In this document: piece by piece, positions 26,415 through 33,846 of the stretch
Layout of the letters: every line of letters starts with the position of its first letter
How positions within the stretch are numbered: position 1 is the stretch's first letter
Assembly (NCBI RefSeq): GCF_000214375.1
Contig: NC_015578.1
Coordinates: 2,728,001-2,792,000 of the forward strand
Source: Treponema primitia ZAS-2
GTDB lineage: Bacteria > Spirochaetota > Spirochaetia > Treponematales > Breznakiellaceae
Reading direction: 5' to 3'
DNA length: 64,000 bases
The notes under the pieces: model-generated
Told to the model about the DNA's origin: nothing
What the model saw: only the letters and a program-made list of their open reading frames with translations
Databases searched by the model: none
Position numbers and translations under genes: made by a program

Positions 26415-26705
26415 TTACAGAACGATCGCCCGTTTGACATCTACCAGGAAAACCCCGAAGAGGCGGTCCAGGGGAGAATCAACCGTAAGAGAGGCGCCGG
26501 CTGCCTTGTTATAGAGTTCCACCACGGTTTCCAGCTCGGTCTTTTCCTTAGAGTAGATTGCCGAGGAATAGGCCGCCCGGAACAGGCCTTTTTCGGCCAG
26601 TTCCCGGGTGGACAAGCTGCGATACCGGTTTCTGGCTTGGCCATCCACCACTGCGGAAGGTCCGTCATAGCCAATGGTGAAGACAAAATCTTCCCTTTTG
26701 AGCAT
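26415..26705 (-). CDS. Small conserved-looking protein of unknown function
   Basis: The product is 96 residues, soluble, with no signal peptide and no motif I recognise. AAAGGGG precedes the ATG. Codon use looks like real coding sequence and there is no competing frame. It lies between rubredoxin and yajC, all on the same strand, and is preceded by a strongly folded 46-nt element at 26736-26781. Its function cannot be inferred. Confidence 0.6.
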   Translation of the reverse strand: MLKREDFVFTIGYDGPSAVVDGQARNRYRSLSTRELAEKGLFRAAYSSAIYSKEKTELETVVELYNKAAGASLTVDSPLDRLFGVFLVDVKRAIVL

Positions 26706-26735
26706 AAAAACCCCTTTCTTCGAGAGTCCGGTCTA

Positions 26736-26781
26736 ACACCCTCCGCACAAGGCCCGAGGCTTTGTGTTTATTCGAGGGTGT
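26736..26781 (-). other. Two-tier stem-loop in the leader of the 96-residue gene
   Basis: An outer stem ACACCCTC/GAGGGTGT (8 bp, perfect) encloses an inner stem CACAAGGCC-CGA-GGCTTTGTG (9 bp with one G-T pair). No T tract follows on the minus strand, so it is not a standard terminator for the rubredoxin gene, whose stop is 20 nt away. Confidence 0.55.
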
Positions 26782-26800
26782 ACTTCATTCGTAAGCGACT

Positions 26801-26962
26801 TCACTGAGGATCGAAACTATCCTTCCCAACCCCGCAGGTAGGGCACGCCCAATCGCTGGGGAGGTCCGCAAAGGCGGTTCCGGGCTTAATATCCCCCCCT
26901 TTATCGCCTACTGCGGGATCGTAGATATAACCGCACACATTACACACGTATTTCTGACCCAT
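26801..26962 (-). CDS. Rubredoxin
   Basis: This 53-residue one-iron electron carrier has both knuckles: [10 protein letters not shown] near the start and [11 protein letters not shown] near the end. Aromatic residues (Y5, Y12, Y14 and W near 39) are in the expected places. AGGAGGACAAG sits before the ATG at 26962, and the gene starts 9 nt after rubrerythrin, so the two form an oxidative-stress pair in which rubredoxin passes electrons to rubrerythrin for peroxide reduction. Confidence 0.95.
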   Translation of the reverse strand: MGQKYVCNVCGYIYDPAVGDKGGDIKPGTAFADLPSDWACPTCGVGKDSFDPQ

Positions 26963-26971
26963 CTTGTCCTC

Positions 26972-27547
26972 CTACCAATTTTCGCCTAATACTTCAAAAT
27001 AGTCCTGGGGGTGGGCGCAGGCCGGGCAGGCTTTGGGCGCTTCGGTCCCCTCAAAAATATATCCGCAGTTCAGGCAGCGCCAGATGACGCTTTTGTCCTT
27101 TTTAAAGACCTTCCCGGCATCCAGGTTGGCCTTGAGTTCGTGGAACCGTTTGGCGTGCTGTTTTTCCGCCACCGCAATATTCGTAAAAATCACCGCAATG
27201 GCGGAAAAACCCTCTTCTTGGGCGATTTTGGCAAAGTCAGGGTACATTTCCTTCCATTCGTGATCCTCCCCGGCGGCGGCATCCGCCAGGTTTTGAGAGG
27301 TCTTGCCAATGACCCCCGCAGGGAAAGAGGCCTGGATGGTCAAATCCCCGCCCTCAAGAAACTTAAAGAGCCGTTCGGCATGTTCCTTTTCCTGGGCGGC
27401 GGTTTCGGTGAAAATATTGGAAATCTGTACTAAACCGTCTTTTTTGGCAGCGCTGGCATAAAAAGTATACCGGTTCCGGGCCTGGGATTCCCCGGCAAAG
27501 GCGATCAGCAGGTTTTTTTCTGTCTTAGTTCCCTTTAAATTAGGCAT
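26972..27547 (-). CDS. rbr: Rubrerythrin
   Basis: This 191-residue protein has an N-terminal ferritin-like di-iron domain (TEKNLLIAFAGESQARNRY, then EKEHAERL and EKQHAKRF carrying the Glu/His ligands) and a C-terminal rubredoxin domain (CLNCGYIF...CPACAHPQ). It reduces hydrogen peroxide to water in anaerobes. The ATG at 27547 follows GGAGC; a longer frame upstream lacks a ribosome site. A candidate promoter lies at 27581-27609. Confidence 0.96.
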   Translation of the reverse strand: MPNLKGTKTEKNLLIAFAGESQARNRYTFYASAAKKDGLVQISNIFTETAAQEKEHAERLFKFLEGGDLTIQASFPAGVIGKTSQNLADAAAGEDHEWKEMYPDFAKIAQEEGFSAIAVIFTNIAVAEKQHAKRFHELKANLDAGKVFKKDKSVIWRCLNCGYIFEGTEAPKACPACAHPQDYFEVLGENW

Positions 27548-27580
27548 ATTTTGCTCCTTCAAATGAAAGTATATCACGTA

Positions 27581-27609
27581 AGTATTCACCTTTCCATGAG
27601 GATTTTCAA
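27581..27609 (-). promoter_or_regulatory. Candidate promoter of rubrerythrin-rubredoxin
   Basis: On the minus strand TTGAAA (27609-27604) and AATACT (27586-27581) are separated by 17 nt, about 35 nt before the rubrerythrin ATG. Confidence 0.45.
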
Positions 27610-27796
27610 GTGATATTTTTTGAAAAACAGGCTGTTTTCAGTTTATAGCTGTGCTGGGTTACTGACCGGGGAGGGAGGGCAAGGCCCCGACGGCGATTAT
27701 GCCATTGCCCAAACGACGACGGTATACCCAGAATCCTCATTCCTGAATGTTATATTGGAAACAACGCCGACAATCTCCATTCCCCCATTTTAACAT

Positions 27797-27826
27797 AAAA
27801 AAATGTGCCAACCGACACATTTTTTT
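27797..27826 (-). terminator. Terminator of the InlB-repeat lipoprotein gene
   Basis: AAAAAAATGTG and CACATTTTTTT form an 11-bp perfect stem with an 8-nt loop, symmetric and so possibly two-way. On the minus strand it begins 13 nt after the TAA at 27839, not near the TAG at 28085. Confidence 0.8.
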
Positions 27827-27838
27827 ATTCATTGTTTT

Positions 27839-28084
27839 TTACACAATCTTTTCGTCTTTTTTATTCAATGGCGTAAAATTACCCGTGTATTCACTGCCGT
27901 ATGCACCCTTGATTGCCCCCGTCGGGAATGAGGTGCCAACACTTGCCAATTTTACGGATTGTTGTTCCAATGGTTCCGCCTGTGCCAAAGTGCCTGTTGT
28001 ATATGTTAATATCCCAGTTAAAGTTGAGTCAAATGCTGCCTCTTTTTCCAAATCGGTTCTGAATGCCCGCAATTCTTCCTGGTC
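27839..28084 (-). other. In-frame continuation of the lipoprotein gene after an amber codon
   Basis: Directly after the TAG at 28087-28085 the same reading frame stays open for 81 more codons (DQEELRAFRTDLEKEAAF onward) and ends in TAA at 27839, right before a terminator. It has no convincing start or ribosome site of its own. It is either a C-terminal part lost by a nonsense mutation or one reached by read-through. Confidence 0.65.
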
Positions 28085-29875
28085 CTAGCCCAATTGAATA
28101 ATCAACGCCTCCGCCATTTTCTCTGCGTCTGCACCGGAAATACCCAATGCCCCGGTAATTTGTGTCACCATGTTGTTTTTCAGTATAGTAAGCTGATTAC
28201 CTATAATGGAGCTATTCCCAATTGGAATACTCGTTCCACGTGTAGAATATCCATCAGTATCAGTGGCATTGTTCACCCCAGCAGTTGTGCGGGCATTGAT
28301 AAACGCAGTAACCGCGCTGTTAAGTTCAACATGCTCTGATTGTGCATCCGGTTCCGTCTGCCAATCTCTGCTTATCAAATAGTGACCTGCCTTGTATGCG
28401 TTAAAATTCTTATCAAATGCCGTGGTATCGTCACTAAAAACTGTGTTAATTATAACAGTCCTTTGTGCATCCATAGTCGCAAGGAATGTCGTAATTGACG
28501 GTTTGGTGCCTGCACCCCTTATTATCGTTTCGGCATCTTTCAACGCGGTAAGTTTGGCGGAGGGGTTACCAATAGTGCCAATGTATTGTTCCAATATCCT
28601 GGCCTGATTGGACAGTTCTGGCAATACAGCGTCTATAACATTCGCAGCCTCAGACCCTGAAAGTAGACCGTGGATAATGGGCGACGCAGGATTTGAATTT
28701 GCGTAAATATGACTTCCTGTGTCCACATTTTTTGGTGTGCCAAAAGGTGTTGCGGGTAAAGAATTCTGCTCCCCGGTCGGGATGCCGCCGCCAGCTGGTG
28801 CGGTATTAGATGTGTTGAACGTTATCTGGAAGGTACCGGTAGCGGTAGCGATGCCGCTGTAACTTAACGGCGTTATCTCCAAATAATATGTACCTCCATT
28901 ATAACCACCGCCGCTCTGGTACACCGGCATATAAATGAAGGTGACATCATCGTCGTAATAGATGGTTTGCTCGCCTCCAATCCTGCCATCCATGCTAACG
29001 TACCACACTTGTATCTTTAGGACTTTTAGTGTGCCGAATTTGACATGGATACGGTGTTGATTTGAGGTTACATTCAAAGAAAACCACTGTTTACCGGATG
29101 TCACAAAGTTTCCGTTTGTCCAGGTACCGGCAGTCAAACTTATAGCGGTGTCCCGGCTGGAGCCGGGAACTTTTTCTTTCCAGGATGCAGTTATTATTAT
29201 ATCACCGCTTACATTTGTGTAATCACCCTCCCAGCCATCGAAATCGTAACCGGTTTTTGTTGGGGCAGAGGGTGGCACAGCACTATCACCCTGAGCTACA
29301 CTTCGGACACCTATTGTACGTTCACCATCCATAAATGTTACTGTATAATGCGGAAGCTCCGGAACCTCCTGAAGATGAGCATAACCCTCTGAATCCATCG
29401 TATAGCCTGGTTGAATAGTATATGTGGCAAGTTTCAGGCTTGAGTCGGTAGTATAGTCTATCGTCTGAACCTGAACCTCGTCACAGTCAGGGTATGTGCA
29501 CGATTGCCTGCCCACCTTATCATGCACAGCATACACTGTGCCCGTCTGTCCAGAGCCGAGTGGTCCAGCAGGAACCACAGTTACAAAACGAGAGTTCTCC
29601 AAGGTCCACACCGTTTCCCCGTATGTATGCTCGTGTGCGGGCGTTGTTGGTGTTGTTGGTGTTGTTGGTGTTGTTGGTGTTGTTGGTGTTGTTGGTGTTG
29701 TTGGCGTTTGTGAGCCCCCTTTTTCATCACCATTATTACCACCACCCCCTGGCATCTCACATCCCGTAACCACGACCGACGTCACCGCCAATCCAGCCGC
29801 CAAAATCATCACTAGTAAATTTAATTTACTCCTCCGTGACTTTGGTTGTCCATTTTCTTGTTTCTGTTCTTCCAT
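28085..29875 (-). CDS. InlB-repeat surface lipoprotein with (Thr-Thr-Pro) linker
   Basis: This 596-residue lipoprotein has its lipobox at VVVTGC, with C39 as the lipidated residue, followed by a Gly/Asn-rich stretch and seven Thr-Thr-Pro repeats (about 57-79). An InlB B-repeat-like module (about 177-235, YTVTFMDGERTIGVRSVAQG through GYDFDGWEGDY) comes next, as in many surface proteins of gut bacteria. The remainder is not recognised. GGAGAAAAC precedes the ATG. The frame continues past the stop as described for 27839-28084. It probably lies on the outer surface; adhesion is a guess. Confidence 0.8.
   Translation of the reverse strand: MEEQKQENGQPKSRRSKLNLLVMILAAGLAVTSVVVTGCEMPGGGGNNGDEKGGSQTPTTPTTPTTPTTPTTPTTPTTPAHEHTYGETVWTLENSRFVTVVPAGPLGSGQTGTVYAVHDKVGRQSCTYPDCDEVQVQTIDYTTDSSLKLATYTIQPGYTMDSEGYAHLQEVPELPHYTVTFMDGERTIGVRSVAQGDSAVPPSAPTKTGYDFDGWEGDYTNVSGDIIITASWKEKVPGSSRDTAISLTAGTWTNGNFVTSGKQWFSLNVTSNQHRIHVKFGTLKVLKIQVWYVSMDGRIGGEQTIYYDDDVTFIYMPVYQSGGGYNGGTYYLEITPLSYSGIATATGTFQITFNTSNTAPAGGGIPTGEQNSLPATPFGTPKNVDTGSHIYANSNPASPIIHGLLSGSEAANVIDAVLPELSNQARILEQYIGTIGNPSAKLTALKDAETIIRGAGTKPSITTFLATMDAQRTVIINTVFSDDTTAFDKNFNAYKAGHYLISRDWQTEPDAQSEHVELNSAVTAFINARTTAGVNNATDTDGYSTRGTSIPIGNSSIIGNQLTILKNNMVTQITGALGISGADAEKMAEALIIQLG
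29643..29705 (-). repeat. 9-bp minisatellite coding for Thr-Thr-Pro
   Basis: Seven tandem units of GTTGTTGGT (plus-strand sense), the last ending GGC. The nine-base unit keeps the frame, so slippage would only change linker length. Confidence 0.95.
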
Positions 29876-29932
29876 TTTGTTTTCTCCTTTTTTAAGGTAT
29901 CATCGGAGTAATGCTACGCAACACTCCATGCC

Positions 29933-30273
29933 TGAATGGGGTGTTAGGGTTTCCGAATGAGGCGTTAGGTATCTTGACAAGTTGTGTTTTAGCTAAAGTA
30001 TAACGGGAGCCGGGAGCCGGGAGAGGTGAGGTCTGCTTTATGAGACACAACCCTACTTGGAGTTTTAGTGTCGCCGTTGCCTGAAACATGGGAATATCCT
30101 AGTCAATACGGAAGATTTATTCAATAACTTCTCCAAAAATGAAAATCAGACAATTTTTGCCCGCTATTAAAACTTGTAGGCACAATGGCACATAACCCCA
30201 CCGTAAAACGGTTACTATGCACAACGGTATCCCTCACGGCGGATATGAGCCACCCTTGGTTGCACTGAGAATT
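29933..30273. other. Gene-free stretch with short repeats
   Basis: From 29876 to 30273 I see no supportable gene. It contains two imperfect 15-nt direct repeats (GAATGGGGTGTTAGG at 29933-29947 and GAATGAGGCGTTAGG at 29955-29969), a small tandem GGGAGCC repeat near 30005-30020, and a short ACCGT-AAA-ACGGT hairpin near 30202. Confidence 0.5.
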
Positions 30274-32046
30274 TCAGTTCTTCATAACGTTTTCATACTC
30301 CGCCTCGTAACCCTTGAGCTGGGGGTTATCCGGGGCCAGGGCTAGGGCTTGCTTGAGGTAGTATACTGCCCGGCGTTCGTCCTTCCGGCGGTGGTATATT
30401 TCAAACATGCTTATCAGGGAGTTCAGATTGCGGGGGTCCTCAAAAAGGCTGGACCGGAGCTCGGTCATCACCGCTTCTGGGTTGGTCCGGAGGCGGCTGC
30501 GGAGATAGTAGTAACGGCTTTTCAGGGTGCCTCCGGGCAGGGTGTTAAGGCGGCTTTCCAGCAGCCTTCCCGCTTCAGCTTGCCGGCTTGAGTCGATCAG
30601 GGCGGCAATGTAGGCCAAGGCCCCTTCCTCAAAGGAGGGATCCTTTTCGTAGAGTTCCAGGGCATAGGATAGGGCAGCTGCATGGTTTCCCAGGCCCCGC
30701 TCCACGGTATAGGCAGAAAGCAGGTCCTGGTAGGAGCGGCGCTCGGTCAAAAGCCGGTTTAAATACTGCGAGGCCTCCTCCCAGGCCTGGCGGTGTATTG
30801 CATCCTGAAGCGCCAGGGCTAATACTTCCAGAGAGGGCTCCCGGACACTTCCACCGGAATTTTCCGGGGCACCCAAGAGGCGGCTCAGGATTTCCCGGCC
30901 TTCATCATGGTCCTCCTGGCGGTTCGATTCCATCAGAAGTTGTGCGGCATATACTGACACTTCTTCATCCCCGGGATCGGAGCGGAGTATAGCCCGGAGG
31001 TAATTCAGGGCGCCATCCCGGTTCCGGTACCCTTCGGCCTGGAGGCGGGCGCGAAGGAAAAGGTATAGCCGGTTATTGGGATTGATGGATGCATAGAGAT
31101 CCAGGGGAATCTGAGCCTGGAGGAACTGGCCCCGCTCCACTAGTATATGGGCTTGCATGAGGATAAACCGCCCGTCCCGGTTGTTTCGTTGCAGTATCTC
31201 GGATATGGCAGGCTCGGCCCGGGACCAGTCCCGGCTGTTGTAATAAGCCAATGCAAGCTGCCGCTTTACCGTGTCGTTGTCGGGATACTGGATAACCAGG
31301 TCGGAAAGCAGGCGTATCCCCTCCTGATCCTGGCCTTCCCGAATCAGGAGCCGGGATAATTCCAGGGCAGCGGGATAACATTCCCGGGATATGGTATAGA
31401 CCTTGGTAAATTCCCCCTTGGCCTCTTCGATGCGCCCGGCCCGTTCATAGGTGATACCGATAAAATAGATGGCCAGGACACCCCGGGGGTTTAATTCCCG
31501 GGCGCGGTTCAGATCCGGCAGGGCATTTAAAACCTGAGATTCCCGGGATTCCCCCAGAAAAACCAGGAAAGGAAGGACATGCTCAAGGTAATCCTGGGAA
31601 TTTGCCGGGGGAGGGGTATAGATGCCCAAATCGGCCTCCCGGAGTATCCTGGTATACGGGTGGGTCAAGGGGGGAGTCACAATGGGCATCTCGGCCTGCA
31701 CATCCGGGTAAAGCCTTTTCAGCAGGGTCACCGCCACGGCGGACATGGCCCTGCCAAAATCTCCCTGTTCCAGGCCCCGGGTTTTTATTATATCCAGGGC
31801 TCTGATCAGGGAAGAAGGGACCCCGGATTCCACTAGTGCGCGAATCTCATCCGCCGTGCCCCCGGAATTTTTTGGGAAGAAAGGCGTCTCCTGAACCGGG
31901 CTTGTAGGAATGGTAAGAAGAGTTTCCACCGGTTCGGGGCCGCTAACACAGGAAAAAACCGGGAAGCAAAAAAGAAAAACAACCGGAGGAATACTCCAAA
32001 AAGCGATTCTCCGGGGATTATTCCGGGGATCGCCGCACACTGTCAC
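30274..32046 (-). CDS. TPR-repeat lipoprotein
   Basis: The product is 590 residues from a GTG at 32046 that overlaps the upstream TGA (GTGA) and has GGAGGA before it. The N-terminus is a signal peptide with a loose lipobox (FLFCFPVFSC). From about residue 140 on there are multiple tetratricopeptide-like helices, for example LLSDLVIQYPDNDTVKRQLA and YLKQALALAPDNPQLKGYE. TPR lipoproteins of this kind act as periplasmic scaffolds in spirochaetes. The specific partner is unknown. A longer upstream reading is rejected because it would run through the neighbouring membrane-protein gene. Confidence 0.82.
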   Translation of the reverse strand: MTVCGDPRNNPRRIAFWSIPPVVFLFCFPVFSCVSGPEPVETLLTIPTSPVQETPFFPKNSGGTADEIRALVESGVPSSLIRALDIIKTRGLEQGDFGRAMSAVAVTLLKRLYPDVQAEMPIVTPPLTHPYTRILREADLGIYTPPPANSQDYLEHVLPFLVFLGESRESQVLNALPDLNRARELNPRGVLAIYFIGITYERAGRIEEAKGEFTKVYTISRECYPAALELSRLLIREGQDQEGIRLLSDLVIQYPDNDTVKRQLALAYYNSRDWSRAEPAISEILQRNNRDGRFILMQAHILVERGQFLQAQIPLDLYASINPNNRLYLFLRARLQAEGYRNRDGALNYLRAILRSDPGDEEVSVYAAQLLMESNRQEDHDEGREILSRLLGAPENSGGSVREPSLEVLALALQDAIHRQAWEEASQYLNRLLTERRSYQDLLSAYTVERGLGNHAAALSYALELYEKDPSFEEGALAYIAALIDSSRQAEAGRLLESRLNTLPGGTLKSRYYYLRSRLRTNPEAVMTELRSSLFEDPRNLNSLISMFEIYHRRKDERRAVYYLKQALALAPDNPQLKGYEAEYENVMKN

Positions 32047-32681
32047 GGTTTGGAGTCCTCCGGGAAACTTCGACCCCCAGGGGTTTCGGCGACGGGTTCC
32101 GAAGGGGGAATCCGGTCCGAAGCGCCGCCATTTGAAGAGCTTTCTGATTTTTTTTTCGTTCCCAGGGACAGCAAAACCAGAAGCAACCCTGCTAAAACTA
32201 CAAAAAGGAACCACCAGTCCACTACGAACTGTTTAAAGGAAAAGGGAACCACCCGAAAGGAAAAAATCATCAGCATACAGCCCAGGAAAACAAAGGCGAT
32301 GGCGGGGACCACATAACGGATGCGGACAGCCCCAAAATGGTGCCAGCCCGCAGGCAAAAGGGCAAGACCTGAGAATACCGACAGCAGGGGCCAACTCTGG
32401 GAGAAGGAAAAGGGGATAATCTGTAGGGCGGAAAGGAAAAGAAACAACCCGACCAACAGGAAGAAGGTGGCAAAAAACAAATAAAGTGAGCGTTTGTTCA
32501 ATTTAATTGCAAAAAAGGCAAATAATACGCCGATAATTACAAAGAAAAAGGCCCTTAGTACGGAAAATGGGGTAGTTCCCCCACGGGTTCCCAGTAAAAA
32601 GGCGCTTCCGATAAACATCAGCAGGAGACCGAAGAAAAATACAATGCGTGCGGTGATCTTGTAGCTTGTTTGTAGGGCCAT
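32043..32681 (-). CDS. Multi-helix membrane protein (probably leaderless)
   Basis: This 212-residue protein has about six hydrophobic helices (to about residue 172) and a Ser/Pro/Glu-rich cytoplasmic tail. I do not recognise a family. No Shine-Dalgarno sequence precedes the ATG, while a good promoter ends 6 nt before it. Its stop overlaps the start of the TPR lipoprotein, so the two form an operon. Confidence 0.75.
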   Translation of the reverse strand: MALQTSYKITARIVFFFGLLLMFIGSAFLLGTRGGTTPFSVLRAFFFVIIGVLFAFFAIKLNKRSLYLFFATFFLLVGLFLFLSALQIIPFSFSQSWPLLSVFSGLALLPAGWHHFGAVRIRYVVPAIAFVFLGCMLMIFSFRVVPFSFKQFVVDWWFLFVVLAGLLLVLLSLGTKKKSESSSNGGASDRIPPSEPVAETPGGRSFPEDSKP

Positions 32682-32687
32682 ATGGTA

Positions 32688-32716
32688 AGTATAACAAGAC
32701 TTGGCTTTGCTGCCAA
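32688..32716 (-). promoter_or_regulatory. Promoter giving a leaderless transcript
   Basis: On the minus strand TTGGCA (32716-32711), 17 nt, then TATACT (32693-32688). The ATG begins at 32681, 6 nt beyond the -10 box, so the expected transcription start is the A of the ATG. Confidence 0.7.
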
Positions 32717-32745
32717 TGGGAAAACCTTATGTTAGGATCAAGGTT

Positions 32746-33846
32746 GTGAAAAAAAAATTGACTTCTTTGTTTGTTCTGCCCCGCCTGTGGCGGTTTTTTC
32801 TTGCCCTTTTGTTACTGGGTATCCTGGCGGTATGCGCCACCGGGGATTCCCAAAATATCAACGATGGGATAGATCCTTACTATCTAATTGGTTCCAAGGA
32901 GCAACAGCGGGTATTTCGGGATCTCTTCAGCCTGCTGTCCAAGGAAGCCCAAAGCGGGGAGGAGCAATTTTCGGTGGTCAGGGAAATTGCCAATGAGTAT
33001 GCCAAAATGAAAGAATACAGCCGTTTAATCAACTTCCTCAGTTCCTGGACCTATACCCATCCGGATGATCCCTATATTGCCTATTACTTACTCATGACCG
33101 CCTACGGTTACGGCCAGCAGGATGCGTTTACCATGGCGGGGCTGTACTTTGATCTGATCGTCAAAAACTACCCGGACCTGACTATCCGGGGAGAATCAAT
33201 ACACCTGACCTGCCTGAATCAGCTGATCAACCTTTCGGACAACCCGGAGCAGCGGGTCTGGTACTACCAGGAGCTGATCTCCCGGTTTTCTGACAAGATC
33301 GACCTGGGGGTTACCTATTTTATGCTGGGCCAGGCCTATGAGCATATTGGCGAATGGAACGGCGCCATCCAGGCCTATACCCAGTTTCTGCCCTATTACG
33401 GGGCAGTCATCCCAGGGTTCCCCGAAGCGGACAGTTACGCCAAACAGTTGGTAGACTTCAATAACTCCCGCAAGGACTGGACCTTTGAGACCCTGGGTTC
33501 CCTTTTGACGGCGGTCCGTTCCGCTCTGGATAATGGGAGCAGTTGGCAGTTGCGGCGTTATCAGGCCAAGGTCAACTTCTTTGCCCGGTCCTGGGGGCAG
33601 GAAGACCGTGATGGTTCGGGGATGGCGGAATTCAACCTTTCGGATTTTATGATGAGCAACCATATCCGCTACGCCGCCGAACTGGACGCCACATCCAACG
33701 CCAACGAAGCCTACCTCCGTACCTGGGGCTGGTCCCAGTATATTTCCACCTGGTATCTCTACTTCCGAAAGATCAACTTCCCCTCGGACCCGGAGATTCA
33801 TGGCCGTTGGGAATGGGCGGGGATCTATTATGGAGAAAAATTTTAA
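32746..33846 (+). CDS. TPR-like periplasmic lipoprotein
   Basis: The product is about 366 residues from a GTG at 32746; an in-frame TTG at 32701 would add 15 residues and cannot be excluded. The N-terminus is positively charged and then hydrophobic, with a loose lipobox (GILAVCATG). The mature part has helix-turn-helix repeats typical of TPR or Sel1-like scaffolds (FMLGQAYEHIGEWNGAIQAY). It overlaps the lytic transglycosylase gene by one base (TAATG), suggesting a shared role in cell-wall turnover. Confidence 0.75.
   Translation: MKKKLTSLFVLPRLWRFFLALLLLGILAVCATGDSQNINDGIDPYYLIGSKEQQRVFRDLFSLLSKEAQSGEEQFSVVREIANEYAKMKEYSRLINFLSSWTYTHPDDPYIAYYLLMTAYGYGQQDAFTMAGLYFDLIVKNYPDLTIRGESIHLTCLNQLINLSDNPEQRVWYYQELISRFSDKIDLGVTYFMLGQAYEHIGEWNGAIQAYTQFLPYYGAVIPGFPEADSYAKQLVDFNNSRKDWTFETLGSLLTAVRSALDNGSSWQLRRYQAKVNFFARSWGQEDRDGSGMAEFNLSDFMMSNHIRYAAELDATSNANEAYLRTWGWSQYISTWYLYFRKINFPSDPEIHGRWEWAGIYYGEKF

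Noticed and set aside
28085-28087. The amber codon as a pyrrolysine site
   Set aside because: Pyrrolysine is mainly found in MttB-type methylamine methyltransferases; no pyl gene is seen here and the protein is a surface lipoprotein.
29643-29705. Short regular repeats as a CRISPR array
   Set aside because: Units are 9 bp without spacers and lie in frame inside a protein linker; no cas genes are present.
29892-30089. A minus-strand open frame of 65 codons before the lipoprotein gene
   Set aside because: It overlaps the presumed promoter region and direct repeats, and the product is not recognisable.
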